Source: Deltaproteobacteria bacterium UBA2409 (lineage in GTDB: Bacteria; Bdellovibrionota_C; UBA2361; DDRT01). Taken from it: DNA of 64,000 nucleotides. Positions 25,595 through 33,438 of the stretch are shown here, piece by piece. The notes beneath the pieces were generated by a model, which saw nothing but the letters and a program-made list of their open reading frames with translations, did no database searches and was not told the origin of the DNA. The translations under genes were made by a program, and so were the position numbers. The stretch is from assembly GCA_002343185.1 (NCBI GenBank), contig DDRT01000020.1, positions 47,419 to 111,418 on the forward strand, given 5' to 3'. The stretch's first letter is position 1. Every line of letters starts with the position of its first letter.

Positions 25595-26716
25595 GTGGAT
25601 TCAATTCTTTTAGTTGGGACAAAAGAAGAAAAACTTGATGCGCTTTTAGAAAAGCTTGGAGCAAGAGTTTTTAATTCTAAAAAAGGATCCCTGGACGCTC
25701 TCACCGAACCCGTCATAGATGCGATTATTTGGGAAGATGAGGAGGGAGATGATTTATTATCCTTATATGATATTTTTCGTGGCACTCCTTCATGTAAAGA
25801 CGCATCAATTGTTTTTGCCGGATCACCGGCAAGGGTTGAACTTATACGAAGCAAAGCTGATCTGAGACTAGATACTGTATCTACACCTTATTCTGTAGGA
25901 ACTTTAGTTGCCAAAATTATGGGACAACTCCGTCAGCGGAAGATGGAAGGTGGTCAGGGAACCTTAGCTGATATTAATGCTCAGCTAAGAGATCTCACCG
26001 ATCGATTTAAAAAAGAAGTTGATGAAGCTCGTGATATTCAAATATCCTTGCTTCCAAAAAGTTTCCCATCTGACCCAAGATATGAGATCGCTGTTAAATA
26101 TACCCCACTAGAAGAAGTTGGCGGAGATTGGTATGGGTTTCAGGTACAAGAATCAGGAGCAATAGCAATGCAGATTGCAGATGTAACTGGTCATGGGTTA
26201 CCTGCTGCATTTCTAGGTAGCATGACAAAGCTTGCTCTTGTTGCCTCAAATAAAGATGCTCCCGGTGAGCTTTTTTCACATATGAATTCACTCTTAACAC
26301 CACAGCTCCCATCAGGAAGATTCATAACAATGGCAGCTTTTAGGTATGAGCCAGATACTGGAGAATTACAGTTTGCTAGAGCTGGACATCTTCCTGGACT
26401 TTTAATCAGAAAAGACGGGAAACTTGAGCAACTTAAAGGCGACGGATTTGCTATGGGCTTCATGGATGAGTCTTTTTTTGTGGAGGTAAAAGCCAAACTT
26501 GAGGTTGGTGATGTTTTTATAATGTGTACTGATGGAATAACAGAGGTACAAAATCGTGCGGGCACAATGCTTGGCCTTGAAGGGGTAGGTGCTGCTGCAA
26601 AGGGTGCAACTGCTGAAGAGATGGTCAAGAACATATTAAATCGAGTGGAAGATTTTAGAGAAGAGAGGCTCCTAAAGGACGACGTTACTTTGATTGTTTT
26701 AAAGCGAAAGTCGTGA
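25595..26716 (+). CDS. PP2C-type (RsbU/SpoIIE) phosphatase with N-terminal receiver-like domain
   Basis: A 373-aa regulator. Residues 1-115 resemble a response-regulator receiver (SILLVGTKEEKLDALLEKLGA, IIWEDEEGDD, KDASIVFAGSPA, STPYSVGTLVAKI), but the phospho-Asp site is unclear. A short coiled coil (125-150) leads to the phosphatase: EARDIQISLLP, GGDWYGF (metal Asp), DVTGHGLPAAF, ARAGHLPGLL, CTDGITEVQN and KDDVTLIVLKR. Such enzymes dephosphorylate anti-anti-sigma (STAS) proteins in partner-switching pathways. No STAS or anti-sigma gene is adjacent. It overlaps the next membrane gene by 4 nt (GTGA). Confidence 0.9.
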   Translation: MDSILLVGTKEEKLDALLEKLGARVFNSKKGSLDALTEPVIDAIIWEDEEGDDLLSLYDIFRGTPSCKDASIVFAGSPARVELIRSKADLRLDTVSTPYSVGTLVAKIMGQLRQRKMEGGQGTLADINAQLRDLTDRFKKEVDEARDIQISLLPKSFPSDPRYEIAVKYTPLEEVGGDWYGFQVQESGAIAMQIADVTGHGLPAAFLGSMTKLALVASNKDAPGELFSHMNSLLTPQLPSGRFITMAAFRYEPDTGELQFARAGHLPGLLIRKDGKLEQLKGDGFAMGFMDESFFVEVKAKLEVGDVFIMCTDGITEVQNRAGTMLGLEGVGAAAKGATAEEMVKNILNRVEDFREERLLKDDVTLIVLKRKS

Positions 26717-27129
26717 TTCATCCATCAATTTCATCTTTAGTTGTTGGTTCATCTTTAGTGGCACTTATTTTTAGACTGGGAGTATTCTCAAAAAAACATA
26801 GAGATTTTTCATCTAAAGCAAGCTCAGTTTCTTTCCTAATATGCACAATTTTAGTTATTGCTTCATTTTTAACCGGGTTTTTTAGTGGGGTTGAAGGAGA
26901 AATCATCAAGGAGCACTATTTTCTTGCCAGAATTACTCTATTTCTTGTTTTGGTAAGTTCTCTAGTTGTAGGGCTTAAATTCTTAGGTGTATCTAGTTTT
27001 AGATATGAAATACTGGCGCTTATTCTGACTTTTAGTTCGTTTGTGCTAATCGTTCTTTCAGGTCAGAAGGGGAATGAGCTAGCAAAGACTCGATTAGAGC
27101 AAAAACTGACTGGACTGTCTTCTCAATAG
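26713..27129 (+). CDS. four-helix membrane protein, DUF2231-like
   Basis: A 138-aa protein with four membrane segments. The start IHPSISSLVVGSSLVALIFRL, the second helix ending FLTGFFSG and the short polar end SGQKGNELAKTR resemble the DUF2231 pattern (HP-box, then GG-x-LVY), but the match is loose. It is translationally coupled to the phosphatase gene (GTGA overlap). The last 98 nt overlap the convergent glycosyltransferase gene. Confidence 0.6.
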   Translation: MIHPSISSLVVGSSLVALIFRLGVFSKKHRDFSSKASSVSFLICTILVIASFLTGFFSGVEGEIIKEHYFLARITLFLVLVSSLVVGLKFLGVSSFRYEILALILTFSSFVLIVLSGQKGNELAKTRLEQKLTGLSSQ

Positions 27130-28102
27130 AGAAATCTTTTTTGACTCTTTCTTTTGAACTTTCCCCGAATCGTTTCCTGCTCTCAGAGTCGGTTGCTAAT
27201 GTAAGTATCGCTTTAGCTAAACTTTCAGGATCTGAAGGGGGAACTACAATTCCATCAATTCCATTTCTTACTATCTCAGGCATTCCGCCAACGTTTGTGC
27301 ATATCGGTGCAACACCTTGCGCCATCGCTTCTAGCAAGGCCTTTGGAAGACCTTCGCGATCAATCGATGGCATAACAAAAATGTCTGATAAACCTGAGTA
27401 AAGAGCACCGTTTTCAAGGAAACCTGTAACGATCATGTTGTCTGTTGTCTTGAAATCAGAAGGCACTGAACCTATTAAAAGAAGCTTACCTTCAAAGTAG
27501 CTGGGTAACCTCTTCCACGCTTCAATCAAAACCTCTATACCCTTCACAGGTCTTACATTAGCAACGCATGAAACTAAGCATTTTGGTTTTTGATCAATTC
27601 CAAGATCTGAAAGCTTAACATTCGATTCATACCAGGACAGATCATGACCTTTATAGATCGTTACAAGTCTACTTTCATCTACTCCTAAGGAGATAAAATA
27701 ATTTTTAACTGCGTTTGATACACACATTATCTTGTCAACTTTTGGATTGAGATAAGTCAACCTTGAAGTTGGATCCCACCATGAGAGATGCCCAGATGTT
27801 CCGCGGTAGGCTATGTTTTTTACTCCGCTACTTACTAAAAGCCCTGCTGTTAGAAGCCTCGAATTAAAATAAAGTGCTAAATCAAATTTTTCGGCCTTAA
27901 AGATATTTCTTAGAAAAAATATTGTAGATAAATCAAATCTTGCTTTTGGGATATGATGATAAATTTTTGCACCCTCCAGGGAGTTTGTTCTTTTACAGCT
28001 AGGGTTTGCTACCACAGAAACTCTAGCCCCTTTGTTAATGAGACCTTTAATAATATGGTGCTCTGGTAGATCGCTCTTGTCTGTTAGGACTAGGATTCGC
28101 AT
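27032..28102 (-). CDS. family 4 glycosyltransferase
   Basis: GT-B enzyme of 356 aa. N-terminal: MRILVLTDKSDLPEHHIIKGLINKGA, then ALYFNSRLLTAGLL. C-terminal: KCLVSCVANVRPVKGIEVLIEAWKRLP, VTGFLENGALYSGLSDIFVMPSIDREGLPKALLEAMAQGVAPICTNVGGMPEIV (EX7E motif at the LLEAMAQG region) and IVVPPSDPESLAKAI. It is close to the group of exopolysaccharide and LPS glycosyltransferases. The C-terminus overlaps the convergent membrane gene by 98 nt. Head-to-head with the MBL hydrolase gene, gap 23 bp. Confidence 0.9.
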   Translation of the reverse strand: MRILVLTDKSDLPEHHIIKGLINKGARVSVVANPSCKRTNSLEGAKIYHHIPKARFDLSTIFFLRNIFKAEKFDLALYFNSRLLTAGLLVSSGVKNIAYRGTSGHLSWWDPTSRLTYLNPKVDKIMCVSNAVKNYFISLGVDESRLVTIYKGHDLSWYESNVKLSDLGIDQKPKCLVSCVANVRPVKGIEVLIEAWKRLPSYFEGKLLLIGSVPSDFKTTDNMIVTGFLENGALYSGLSDIFVMPSIDREGLPKALLEAMAQGVAPICTNVGGMPEIVRNGIDGIVVPPSDPESLAKAILTLATDSESRKRFGESSKERVKKDFSIEKTVQSVFALIESLLAHSPSDLKERLAQTN

Positions 28103-28111
28103 TATTATAGG

Positions 28112-28119
28112 GTTATATT
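28112..28119. promoter_or_regulatory. overlapping divergent -10 boxes
   Basis: Only 23 bp separate the two start codons. Plus strand: TATATT (28114-28119) 6 nt before ATG 28126. Minus strand: TATAAC (28117-28112) 9 nt before ATG 28102. The boxes overlap by 4 bp. Confidence 0.42.
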
Positions 28120-28125
28120 AACTGG

Positions 28126-28749
28126 ATGGTGATCGAAACAATAGTTGTAACTCCTATTCAGCAAAATTGCAGGATTTTGTTAGGAAAAGCCGCCTTGGTA
28201 GTAGATCCTGGTGGTGATGTTGAAGCAATAATAGCGAGTTTGGGTGGAAGAATGGTCTCTCAGATCTGGCTTACTCACTCCCATCTAGATCATTGTGGAG
28301 GAGTTGCTGGCCTAAAAGAGACTTTTCCCGATTCAAGAATATACGGTCATGAGCTAGAGAAGGACTACAGACAAAGAGTAGAGGATATTGCAGCTTATTA
28401 TGGAATCCCCGAAGGTTTGATGAAAAACTGCCCTGAGCCTGATACTTATATAAAAGGGGGTGAGATTCTAGACTTTGAGGGGGTCAAATTTGAAGTGAGA
28501 TTCACCCCCGGCCATGCTCCTGGGCATCTGGTATTCGTAAATAAAGAAGAAAAGTATGTTTTTGCCGGAGACACCCTTTTTCAAGGCTCAATAGGCAGGA
28601 CGGATCTCCCAAATGGGGATTACAGCACCTTAATTAGGAGTATAAAAACACAACTTTTAACGCTCAGTGATGACTTTCAAGTGCTCTCTGGGCATGGATC
28701 TGATACAACTATTGGTGAGGAGAGACGGACAAACCCGTTCCTGCAGTAG
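28126..28749 (+). CDS. MBL-fold metallo-hydrolase, glyoxalase II-like
   Basis: A 207-aa metallo-beta-lactamase-fold protein. The metal motif is THSHLDHCGG (HXHXDH), with further ligands in TPGHAPGH, FAGDTLFQGSIGRTD and the final GHGSDTTIGEERRTNPF, which is the standard ending of the YcbL/glyoxalase II-like group. The likely substrate is a thioester such as S-lactoylglutathione or another thiol adduct; the exact one is unknown. It is followed after 3 nt by coaBC. Confidence 0.9.
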   Translation: MVIETIVVTPIQQNCRILLGKAALVVDPGGDVEAIIASLGGRMVSQIWLTHSHLDHCGGVAGLKETFPDSRIYGHELEKDYRQRVEDIAAYYGIPEGLMKNCPEPDTYIKGGEILDFEGVKFEVRFTPGHAPGHLVFVNKEEKYVFAGDTLFQGSIGRTDLPNGDYSTLIRSIKTQLLTLSDDFQVLSGHGSDTTIGEERRTNPFLQ

Positions 28750-28752
28750 CTT

Positions 28753-29973
28753 ATGGAGAAGATAGAGAAAAGAAGAGTTGTATTAGGTATTACAGGCTCA
28801 GTGGCTGCCTACAAGAGTATCGATCTTGCAAGATTGCTTGTAGCTAGGGGCTATGAAGTAAGAGTGGTTTTAAGTGATTCAGCCCAGAAATTTATAACCT
28901 CAGCCCTTATTGAGGCAACAGTTGGAAGAGGTGTAGTTACAGACTTTTGGAGTCCAGCAGAAGATTCAGAGGGTATAGAGCATATTGATGTTGCTGACTG
29001 GGCAGACGTCATAGTTATTTCACCTGCCACAGCTGACGTTATTGCCAAGATCAATCTTGGAATGGCAGATACACCTCTTTTAGCAATTTGCTTAGCTTCA
29101 AGAGCCCCAATTTTGATAGCACCTGCTATGAACGTAAATATGCTTGAGCATCCTGCAACTCAAAAGCATATAAAAGAGCTAGAAGAAAAAGGTGTAAGTT
29201 TTGTTGATCCTGCTGAGGGTGTTTTAGCCTGTGGCTGGACCGGGGCGGGGAGATTGGCTGACAGCAAAGAAATATTTTATCACATAAGGAGAAAGCTTTC
29301 CGTTCCAGATCTTAAAGACAAACATATTCTAATTACTACTGGGCCAACTAGAGAATCTATTGATCCAGTAAGATTCATTAGTAACAGATCTTCAGGAAAG
29401 ATGGGTGTAGAGCTTGCGCGAGAAGCTTTTTGTAGAGGCGCAAAAGTAACACTAGTTCATGGACCTTGCACAGTTGATGTTCCATATCCTATTGAGTGTG
29501 TGCCTGTTATTACGGCTGAAGATATGCATCAAAAATTAATGGAGAGAGTTTTCGAAGGTGATAATAAACCAGACTGTGTAATTATGGCTGCTGCTGTTGC
29601 AGACTTTAAGCCAAAGCAAGAATCCTCCCAAAAGCTCAAAAAGATAGACGGCACAGTTCCAAAATCAATCGATCTTTTAGAGAATGTGGATATTTTAGCC
29701 TCACTTGGTGCTAAACGAGGCAAGTCATTAAGTCCAATTCTTGTTGGATTTGCAGTGGAGACTGGAGATCTTGATGAACTATTAGCAGAACTTCGAAGAA
29801 AACTTGAAACTAAAAAGACAGACATAATGGTTGGAAATTTTGCTAGCGAGGCCTTTGAGCTTGACACAAATCGAGTCTGGATAGTCGATAGAAATGGTAA
29901 AACAGGCGAAGTCACCACAACCTTTAAAAGCAGAATTGCTAACAAAGTGCTTGATTCAATAATTAAGCTTTAA
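28753..29973 (+). CDS. coaBC: bifunctional phosphopantothenoylcysteine decarboxylase/phosphopantothenate--cysteine ligase
   Basis: Two steps of coenzyme A synthesis on one chain (406 aa). CoaC (1-185): VLGITGSVAAYKS flavin loop, EHIDVADWAD with the catalytic His, SPATADVIAKI, the APAMNVNML motif and the ACGWTGAGR loop with the catalytic Cys. CoaB (190-406): KHILITTGPTRESIDPVRFISNRSSGKMG, MAAAVADFKP and the KKTDIMVGN motif. All expected motifs are present and the length is normal. It is second in the MBL/coaBC run and 1 nt ahead of a small unknown gene. Confidence 0.96.
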   Translation: MEKIEKRRVVLGITGSVAAYKSIDLARLLVARGYEVRVVLSDSAQKFITSALIEATVGRGVVTDFWSPAEDSEGIEHIDVADWADVIVISPATADVIAKINLGMADTPLLAICLASRAPILIAPAMNVNMLEHPATQKHIKELEEKGVSFVDPAEGVLACGWTGAGRLADSKEIFYHIRRKLSVPDLKDKHILITTGPTRESIDPVRFISNRSSGKMGVELAREAFCRGAKVTLVHGPCTVDVPYPIECVPVITAEDMHQKLMERVFEGDNKPDCVIMAAAVADFKPKQESSQKLKKIDGTVPKSIDLLENVDILASLGAKRGKSLSPILVGFAVETGDLDELLAELRRKLETKKTDIMVGNFASEAFELDTNRVWIVDRNGKTGEVTTTFKSRIANKVLDSIIKL

Positions 29974-29974
29974 G

Positions 29975-30361
29975 ATGAGAAATTGGCTTTTAGAAAACCA
30001 GGATAATTACTCATACGGGGTTCCTAAAACTGTCAGTGAGCCACCTTGGATTTTTGTTTTAAATCTTTCAGAGAAGGCAAAAGAAGTTACGCTGAGTGCT
30101 ATAGAGAAAGGGCTTAGACTGGAAAAATTTAAGATATATGAAAAAATTCAAGATCTTTTATCTGAGTATCACGGAAGAGTTTCGTTTGCTAAATGTTTAG
30201 TATTTGTTTCTGAGGAGCCTCCATCTGAAGACTTTCCACTATTTGCTGTAGATTTTTTTAGAGGAAATCCTTGCCTTTGGATAAACTCTCTTGACGAGAC
30301 TGATATAAGTAAACGTAGATTTTGGAACCTTTTAAAAGAGTTAAATAGATATGCTTCATAA
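29975..30361 (+). CDS. hypothetical protein (128 aa)
   Basis: Soluble protein between coaBC (1-nt gap) and nfeD (11-nt overlap), so it is embedded in the operon. It contains aromatic and acidic residues (WLLENQDNYSYGVP at the start, FFRGNPCLWINSLDE near the end), one cysteine pair, and no known motif. I do not recognise it. Confidence 0.6.
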   Translation: MRNWLLENQDNYSYGVPKTVSEPPWIFVLNLSEKAKEVTLSAIEKGLRLEKFKIYEKIQDLLSEYHGRVSFAKCLVFVSEEPPSEDFPLFAVDFFRGNPCLWINSLDETDISKRRFWNLLKELNRYAS

Positions 30362-31622
30362 ATTGATCTTGTTTTTAGTATTGTTTGTAACATCTGCTTC
30401 CTCTGAAGCACATGTCGCTGTGATTAGAATGAATATGATGATTCTTCCAGGTACTGGAAATTATCTTCATAGAGCCGTTAATGAAGCTTCAGAAAAGGGT
30501 GCAAAGGTTGCAGTTGTTTATCTAAACACACCAGGTGGAATGCTAAATACAACACAAGAGATGGTTTCTGAGATGTTTAAGTTCAAGATTCCAGTTGTTG
30601 TTTATGTAGCACCTGAAGGTGCCACTGCAACATCCGCAGGAGTTTTTATCACCATGGCTGGTCATGTTGCAGCTATGGCTCCAGGAACCAGCATTGGTGC
30701 TGCTCATCCTGTTCAAGGAGATGGAAAAGACATTGAAGGTGACATGGGCAAAAAAGCTACAAATATGACAGTTTCAATGGCAAAATCAGTCTCTGAGCAA
30801 AGAAATCGAAATACGGAATGGGTAGAGAAAGCAGTTAGAGAGAGCGTTTCTATTACTGACTCAGAAGCTCTTAAGGAGAAGGTTATAGATGTTGTAGCGA
30901 AGGATCTAGATGAGCTTTTAACTAAAATTAAAGGTAAGGAGGTTTTAGTTAATGGTGAAAAATTTTCTTTCGAAGATTACTCATCACTACCAAAGATTGA
31001 ATATCCACCGTCTCTACAGGAAGATCTTTTAAACTTTTTTGCGAATCCAACAGTTGCTGCTATTTTGTGGCTAGTAGCAACAACTGGTATCTCGATCGAG
31101 CTTTACAACCCAGGGTTAATATTTCCAGGGGTTTTAGGAGTGGTGGCGCTAATATTAGCTTTGATGGTTACACAAACAATACCTGTTAACACTGGCGGGA
31201 TAATGCTCCTTGTATCAGGTCTTCTCATGGTTTTAGCAGAACTCAAATTTGCCAGTGGAATTTTAGGTGCAGTTGGACTTATTGCTTTAGTTCTCGGAGC
31301 GTTCTATTTAGTTGATGTTTCTATGGCACCAGGAATGGAGGTAAGTTTACAAGTTTTTCTTCCGATAGTGTTGTTGCTTGGTAGCTTTTTAGTAATCCTG
31401 GTTTTAGGTATCAGGAGAACTTACAGATTAAAAATAAATACTGGTAAAGAGGGGCTAATTGGAGTCACGGGAGTAGCTAGCTCTGATTTTAAAAATGGAA
31501 AAGGAAAGGTTTTTGTAGAAGGTGCTCTATGGAGTGCTGAGTCGGAAGAGCAAATTAATAAATCTGATGAAATAAGAGTCATTGAGGCTCAAGGTCTGAC
31601 TTTGAAGGTTGGGCGAGCTTAA
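30351..31622 (+). CDS. NfeD-family membrane-bound serine protease (long form, 1510-N type)
   Basis: A 423-aa protein with a signal peptide (1-20) and a ClpP-like protease domain (20-225) with catalytic Ser95 in ATATSAGVF and the lysine at about 135 in MGKKATNM, the Ser-Lys dyad of this family. Four membrane helices follow (about 240-360), then the C-terminal OB-fold NfeD domain (GLIGVTGVASSDFKNGKGKVFVEG). Long NfeD proteins cleave stomatin-like partners, and the very next gene encodes such a partner, as in many bacteria and archaea. Confidence 0.93.
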   Translation: MLHKLILFLVLFVTSASSEAHVAVIRMNMMILPGTGNYLHRAVNEASEKGAKVAVVYLNTPGGMLNTTQEMVSEMFKFKIPVVVYVAPEGATATSAGVFITMAGHVAAMAPGTSIGAAHPVQGDGKDIEGDMGKKATNMTVSMAKSVSEQRNRNTEWVEKAVRESVSITDSEALKEKVIDVVAKDLDELLTKIKGKEVLVNGEKFSFEDYSSLPKIEYPPSLQEDLLNFFANPTVAAILWLVATTGISIELYNPGLIFPGVLGVVALILALMVTQTIPVNTGGIMLLVSGLLMVLAELKFASGILGAVGLIALVLGAFYLVDVSMAPGMEVSLQVFLPIVLLLGSFLVILVLGIRRTYRLKINTGKEGLIGVTGVASSDFKNGKGKVFVEGALWSAESEEQINKSDEIRVIEAQGLTLKVGRA

Positions 31623-31666
31623 CTTGTCTTATCCGTTGAAGTAGGTAAACTTAGCGTGGAGGTAGT

Positions 31667-32413
31667 ATGAATTCTTGGATCATTCTCGTTATTGGTATTG
31701 CAGTTATAGTTAAGTCTGCGATCGTAATTCTTAAACAATACGAAAGAGGGGTCGTTTTAAGACTTGGTAGATACTCTAGAACTTTGGGACCTGGATTTAA
31801 TTTCATTATTCCATTTGTAGATAAAGTAGCTAATGTTGATATAAGGATCTTAACATTTGATATTCCAAGTCAGGATGTAATAACTAAGGATAATATCTCT
31901 GTAAAAGTGAATGGAGTACTTCTCTTCCAAGTATTTGAACCTGAGAGGGCAACCTTAAGTGTAGAGAACTATTTTTCAGCAACTAGCCAGCTTGCACAAA
32001 CTACTCTTAGAAGTGTTTGTGGTGAAGCCGACTTGGATGATCTACTTTCAAAAAGAGATGAAATAAATGCCAAGATACAAGAGATCATTGATTCAAAAAC
32101 CGAACCTTTTGGCGTCAAGGTTTCAACCGTAGAGCTGAAGCAAGTTGATCTTCCTCAGGAGATGCAACGAGCTATGGCAAAACAGGCAGAAGCAGAGCGT
32201 CTAAGAAGATCTAAAATTATTCAGGCAGAAGGGGAATACCAGGCATCAGAAAGACTAAAAGATGCTGCAAAAATTCTTAGCTCCGAGCAAGGAAGTATGC
32301 AGCTAAGATACCTTGAAACCCTTCAATCAATTGCCCAGGAGAATAATTCGACTATTATTTTCCCTGTGCCAATGGATATTTTTGAAGGAATAAAGAAATT
32401 AGCTAACAAGTGA
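31667..32413 (+). CDS. SPFH/band-7 membrane protein (stomatin/slipin)
   Basis: A 248-aa protein with one N-terminal membrane anchor (3-22) and a band-7 domain (KQYERGVVLRLGRYSRTLGPGFNFIIPFVDKV; DIPSQDVITKDNISVKVNGVLLFQV). A helical, Ala/Glu-rich region follows (EMQRAMAKQAEAERLRRSKIIQAEGEYQA). It is a scaffold of membrane microdomains and the probable partner and substrate of the NfeD protease upstream. It has a good ribosome-binding site (GGAGG). It overlaps queA by 4 nt (GTGA). Confidence 0.94.
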   Translation: MNSWIILVIGIAVIVKSAIVILKQYERGVVLRLGRYSRTLGPGFNFIIPFVDKVANVDIRILTFDIPSQDVITKDNISVKVNGVLLFQVFEPERATLSVENYFSATSQLAQTTLRSVCGEADLDDLLSKRDEINAKIQEIIDSKTEPFGVKVSTVELKQVDLPQEMQRAMAKQAEAERLRRSKIIQAEGEYQASERLKDAAKILSSEQGSMQLRYLETLQSIAQENNSTIIFPVPMDIFEGIKKLANK

Positions 32414-33366
32414 CATTTCACTACGATCTCCCAAAAGATCGAATTGCTCAAAGACCAGTGTATCCTTATGACAGGGCTAAGCTCCTAGTTGTTAATAGAT
32501 CTGGGGAACTGATTGAGAAAGTTTTCTATGAGTTAGATAAGCTTTTAACTGCTAAGGATCTACTGGTTTTTAATGACACAAAAGTAATAAAAGCTAGATA
32601 TTTTGGAACACTTGAATCTGGAGCTGAGGTCGAAATAGTGCTCGAGAAAAAACTATCTGATGATAGATGGATAGTTTTTGGATCCCCAATGAAGAAGCTT
32701 AAAATCGGCACTATGATTATCTTCTCAGCACTAATGTCAGCAGTGGTTGAGGATAAGACTGACTCAAGAACAGTCTTGATACGATTCATCGGTAAAGATG
32801 AAGTTGGTACTATGCCTATACCGCCATATATAAGAGATGGAAGAGGAGATGAGTTAGATATAAAGGACTATCAAACAATATTCGCAAAAGAGGAAGGTTC
32901 TATCGCAGCACCGACTGCTTCTTTGCATTTTACCGAAGATCTAGTTAATAGATTAATAAATAAAGGGATTAAGCACACATTTTTAACACTCCATGTTGGC
33001 ACTAGCAGCATTTTCCCAGTAGAAGACAAACCAGGATCTGAAAGATTTTTGATCTCCGATGAGACAATCGAGCTTGTAGAAAAAACAAAAAAGCAGGGTG
33101 GAAGGGTAATATCAGTTGGAACCACAACTTGTAGAGCTCTAGAGAGTTATGGATCTAAAGAGGGGGAAACAGACCTTTTTATTACGCCTGGATATAAATT
33201 CAAGTATGTTGATTCCCTTATTACTAACTTTCATCAGCCAGGAACGACACATCTTCTTTTAGTTGAAGCACTTATTGGGTCTGAACTTTTAGAGAAAAGC
33301 TATAACTATGCTTTAGAAAATGAATTTCGATTTTTAAGCTATGGTGATGGTATGATTATTTTATGA
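32410..33366 (+). CDS. queA: S-adenosylmethionine:tRNA ribosyltransferase-isomerase
   Basis: Builds epoxyqueuosine in tRNA by transferring and isomerising the ribose of SAM. Signatures: FHYDLPKDRIAQRPVYPYDRAKLLV, FNDTKVIKARYFG, PPYIRDG, the conserved GSIAAPTASLHFT segment, TLHVGTSSIFPV and ITNFHQPGTTHLLLVEALIG. At 318 aa it is slightly shorter than typical (about 340-355). GTG start overlapping the SPFH stop. With tgt it forms the queuosine pair, separated by a palindromic repeat. Confidence 0.96.
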   Translation: MTFHYDLPKDRIAQRPVYPYDRAKLLVVNRSGELIEKVFYELDKLLTAKDLLVFNDTKVIKARYFGTLESGAEVEIVLEKKLSDDRWIVFGSPMKKLKIGTMIIFSALMSAVVEDKTDSRTVLIRFIGKDEVGTMPIPPYIRDGRGDELDIKDYQTIFAKEEGSIAAPTASLHFTEDLVNRLINKGIKHTFLTLHVGTSSIFPVEDKPGSERFLISDETIELVEKTKKQGGRVISVGTTTCRALESYGSKEGETDLFITPGYKFKYVDSLITNFHQPGTTHLLLVEALIGSELLEKSYNYALENEFRFLSYGDGMIIL

Positions 33367-33387
33367 ATATAAGGAGCTATTAGTTAC

Positions 33388-33414
33388 GGGGGTCAGGCCT
33401 CCCGGCCTGACCCC
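33388..33414. repeat. GGGGTCAGGCC palindrome family, copy 2 (minimal)
   Basis: GGGGGTCAGGCC (33388-33399), loop TCCC, GGCCTGACCCC (33404-33414). This is the simplest copy of the family. It lies between queA and tgt, where it could act as a terminator or stabilise the queA 3' end. Confidence 0.92.
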
Positions 33415-33424
33415 TGACATTAGG

Positions 33425-33430
33425 TATTGT
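33425..33430 (+). promoter_or_regulatory. -10-like box of tgt
   Basis: TATTGT 8 nt before ATG 33439. It suggests that tgt-yajC-secDF has its own promoter after the queA repeat. Confidence 0.3.
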
Positions 33431-33438
33431 ATACAAAT

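Noticed and set aside
25525..25854. N-terminal 110-residue extension of the 24457 membrane protein
   Set aside because: The extension runs antisense to the phosphatase receiver-like domain, is Ser/Lys-rich, and ends just where the hydrophobic region begins; ATG 25524 is more sensible.
26191..26721. 176-aa open frame antisense to the RsbU-like phosphatase gene
   Set aside because: Shadow of a well-supported gene; composition is Ser/Pro/Lys-rich and no family motif is visible.
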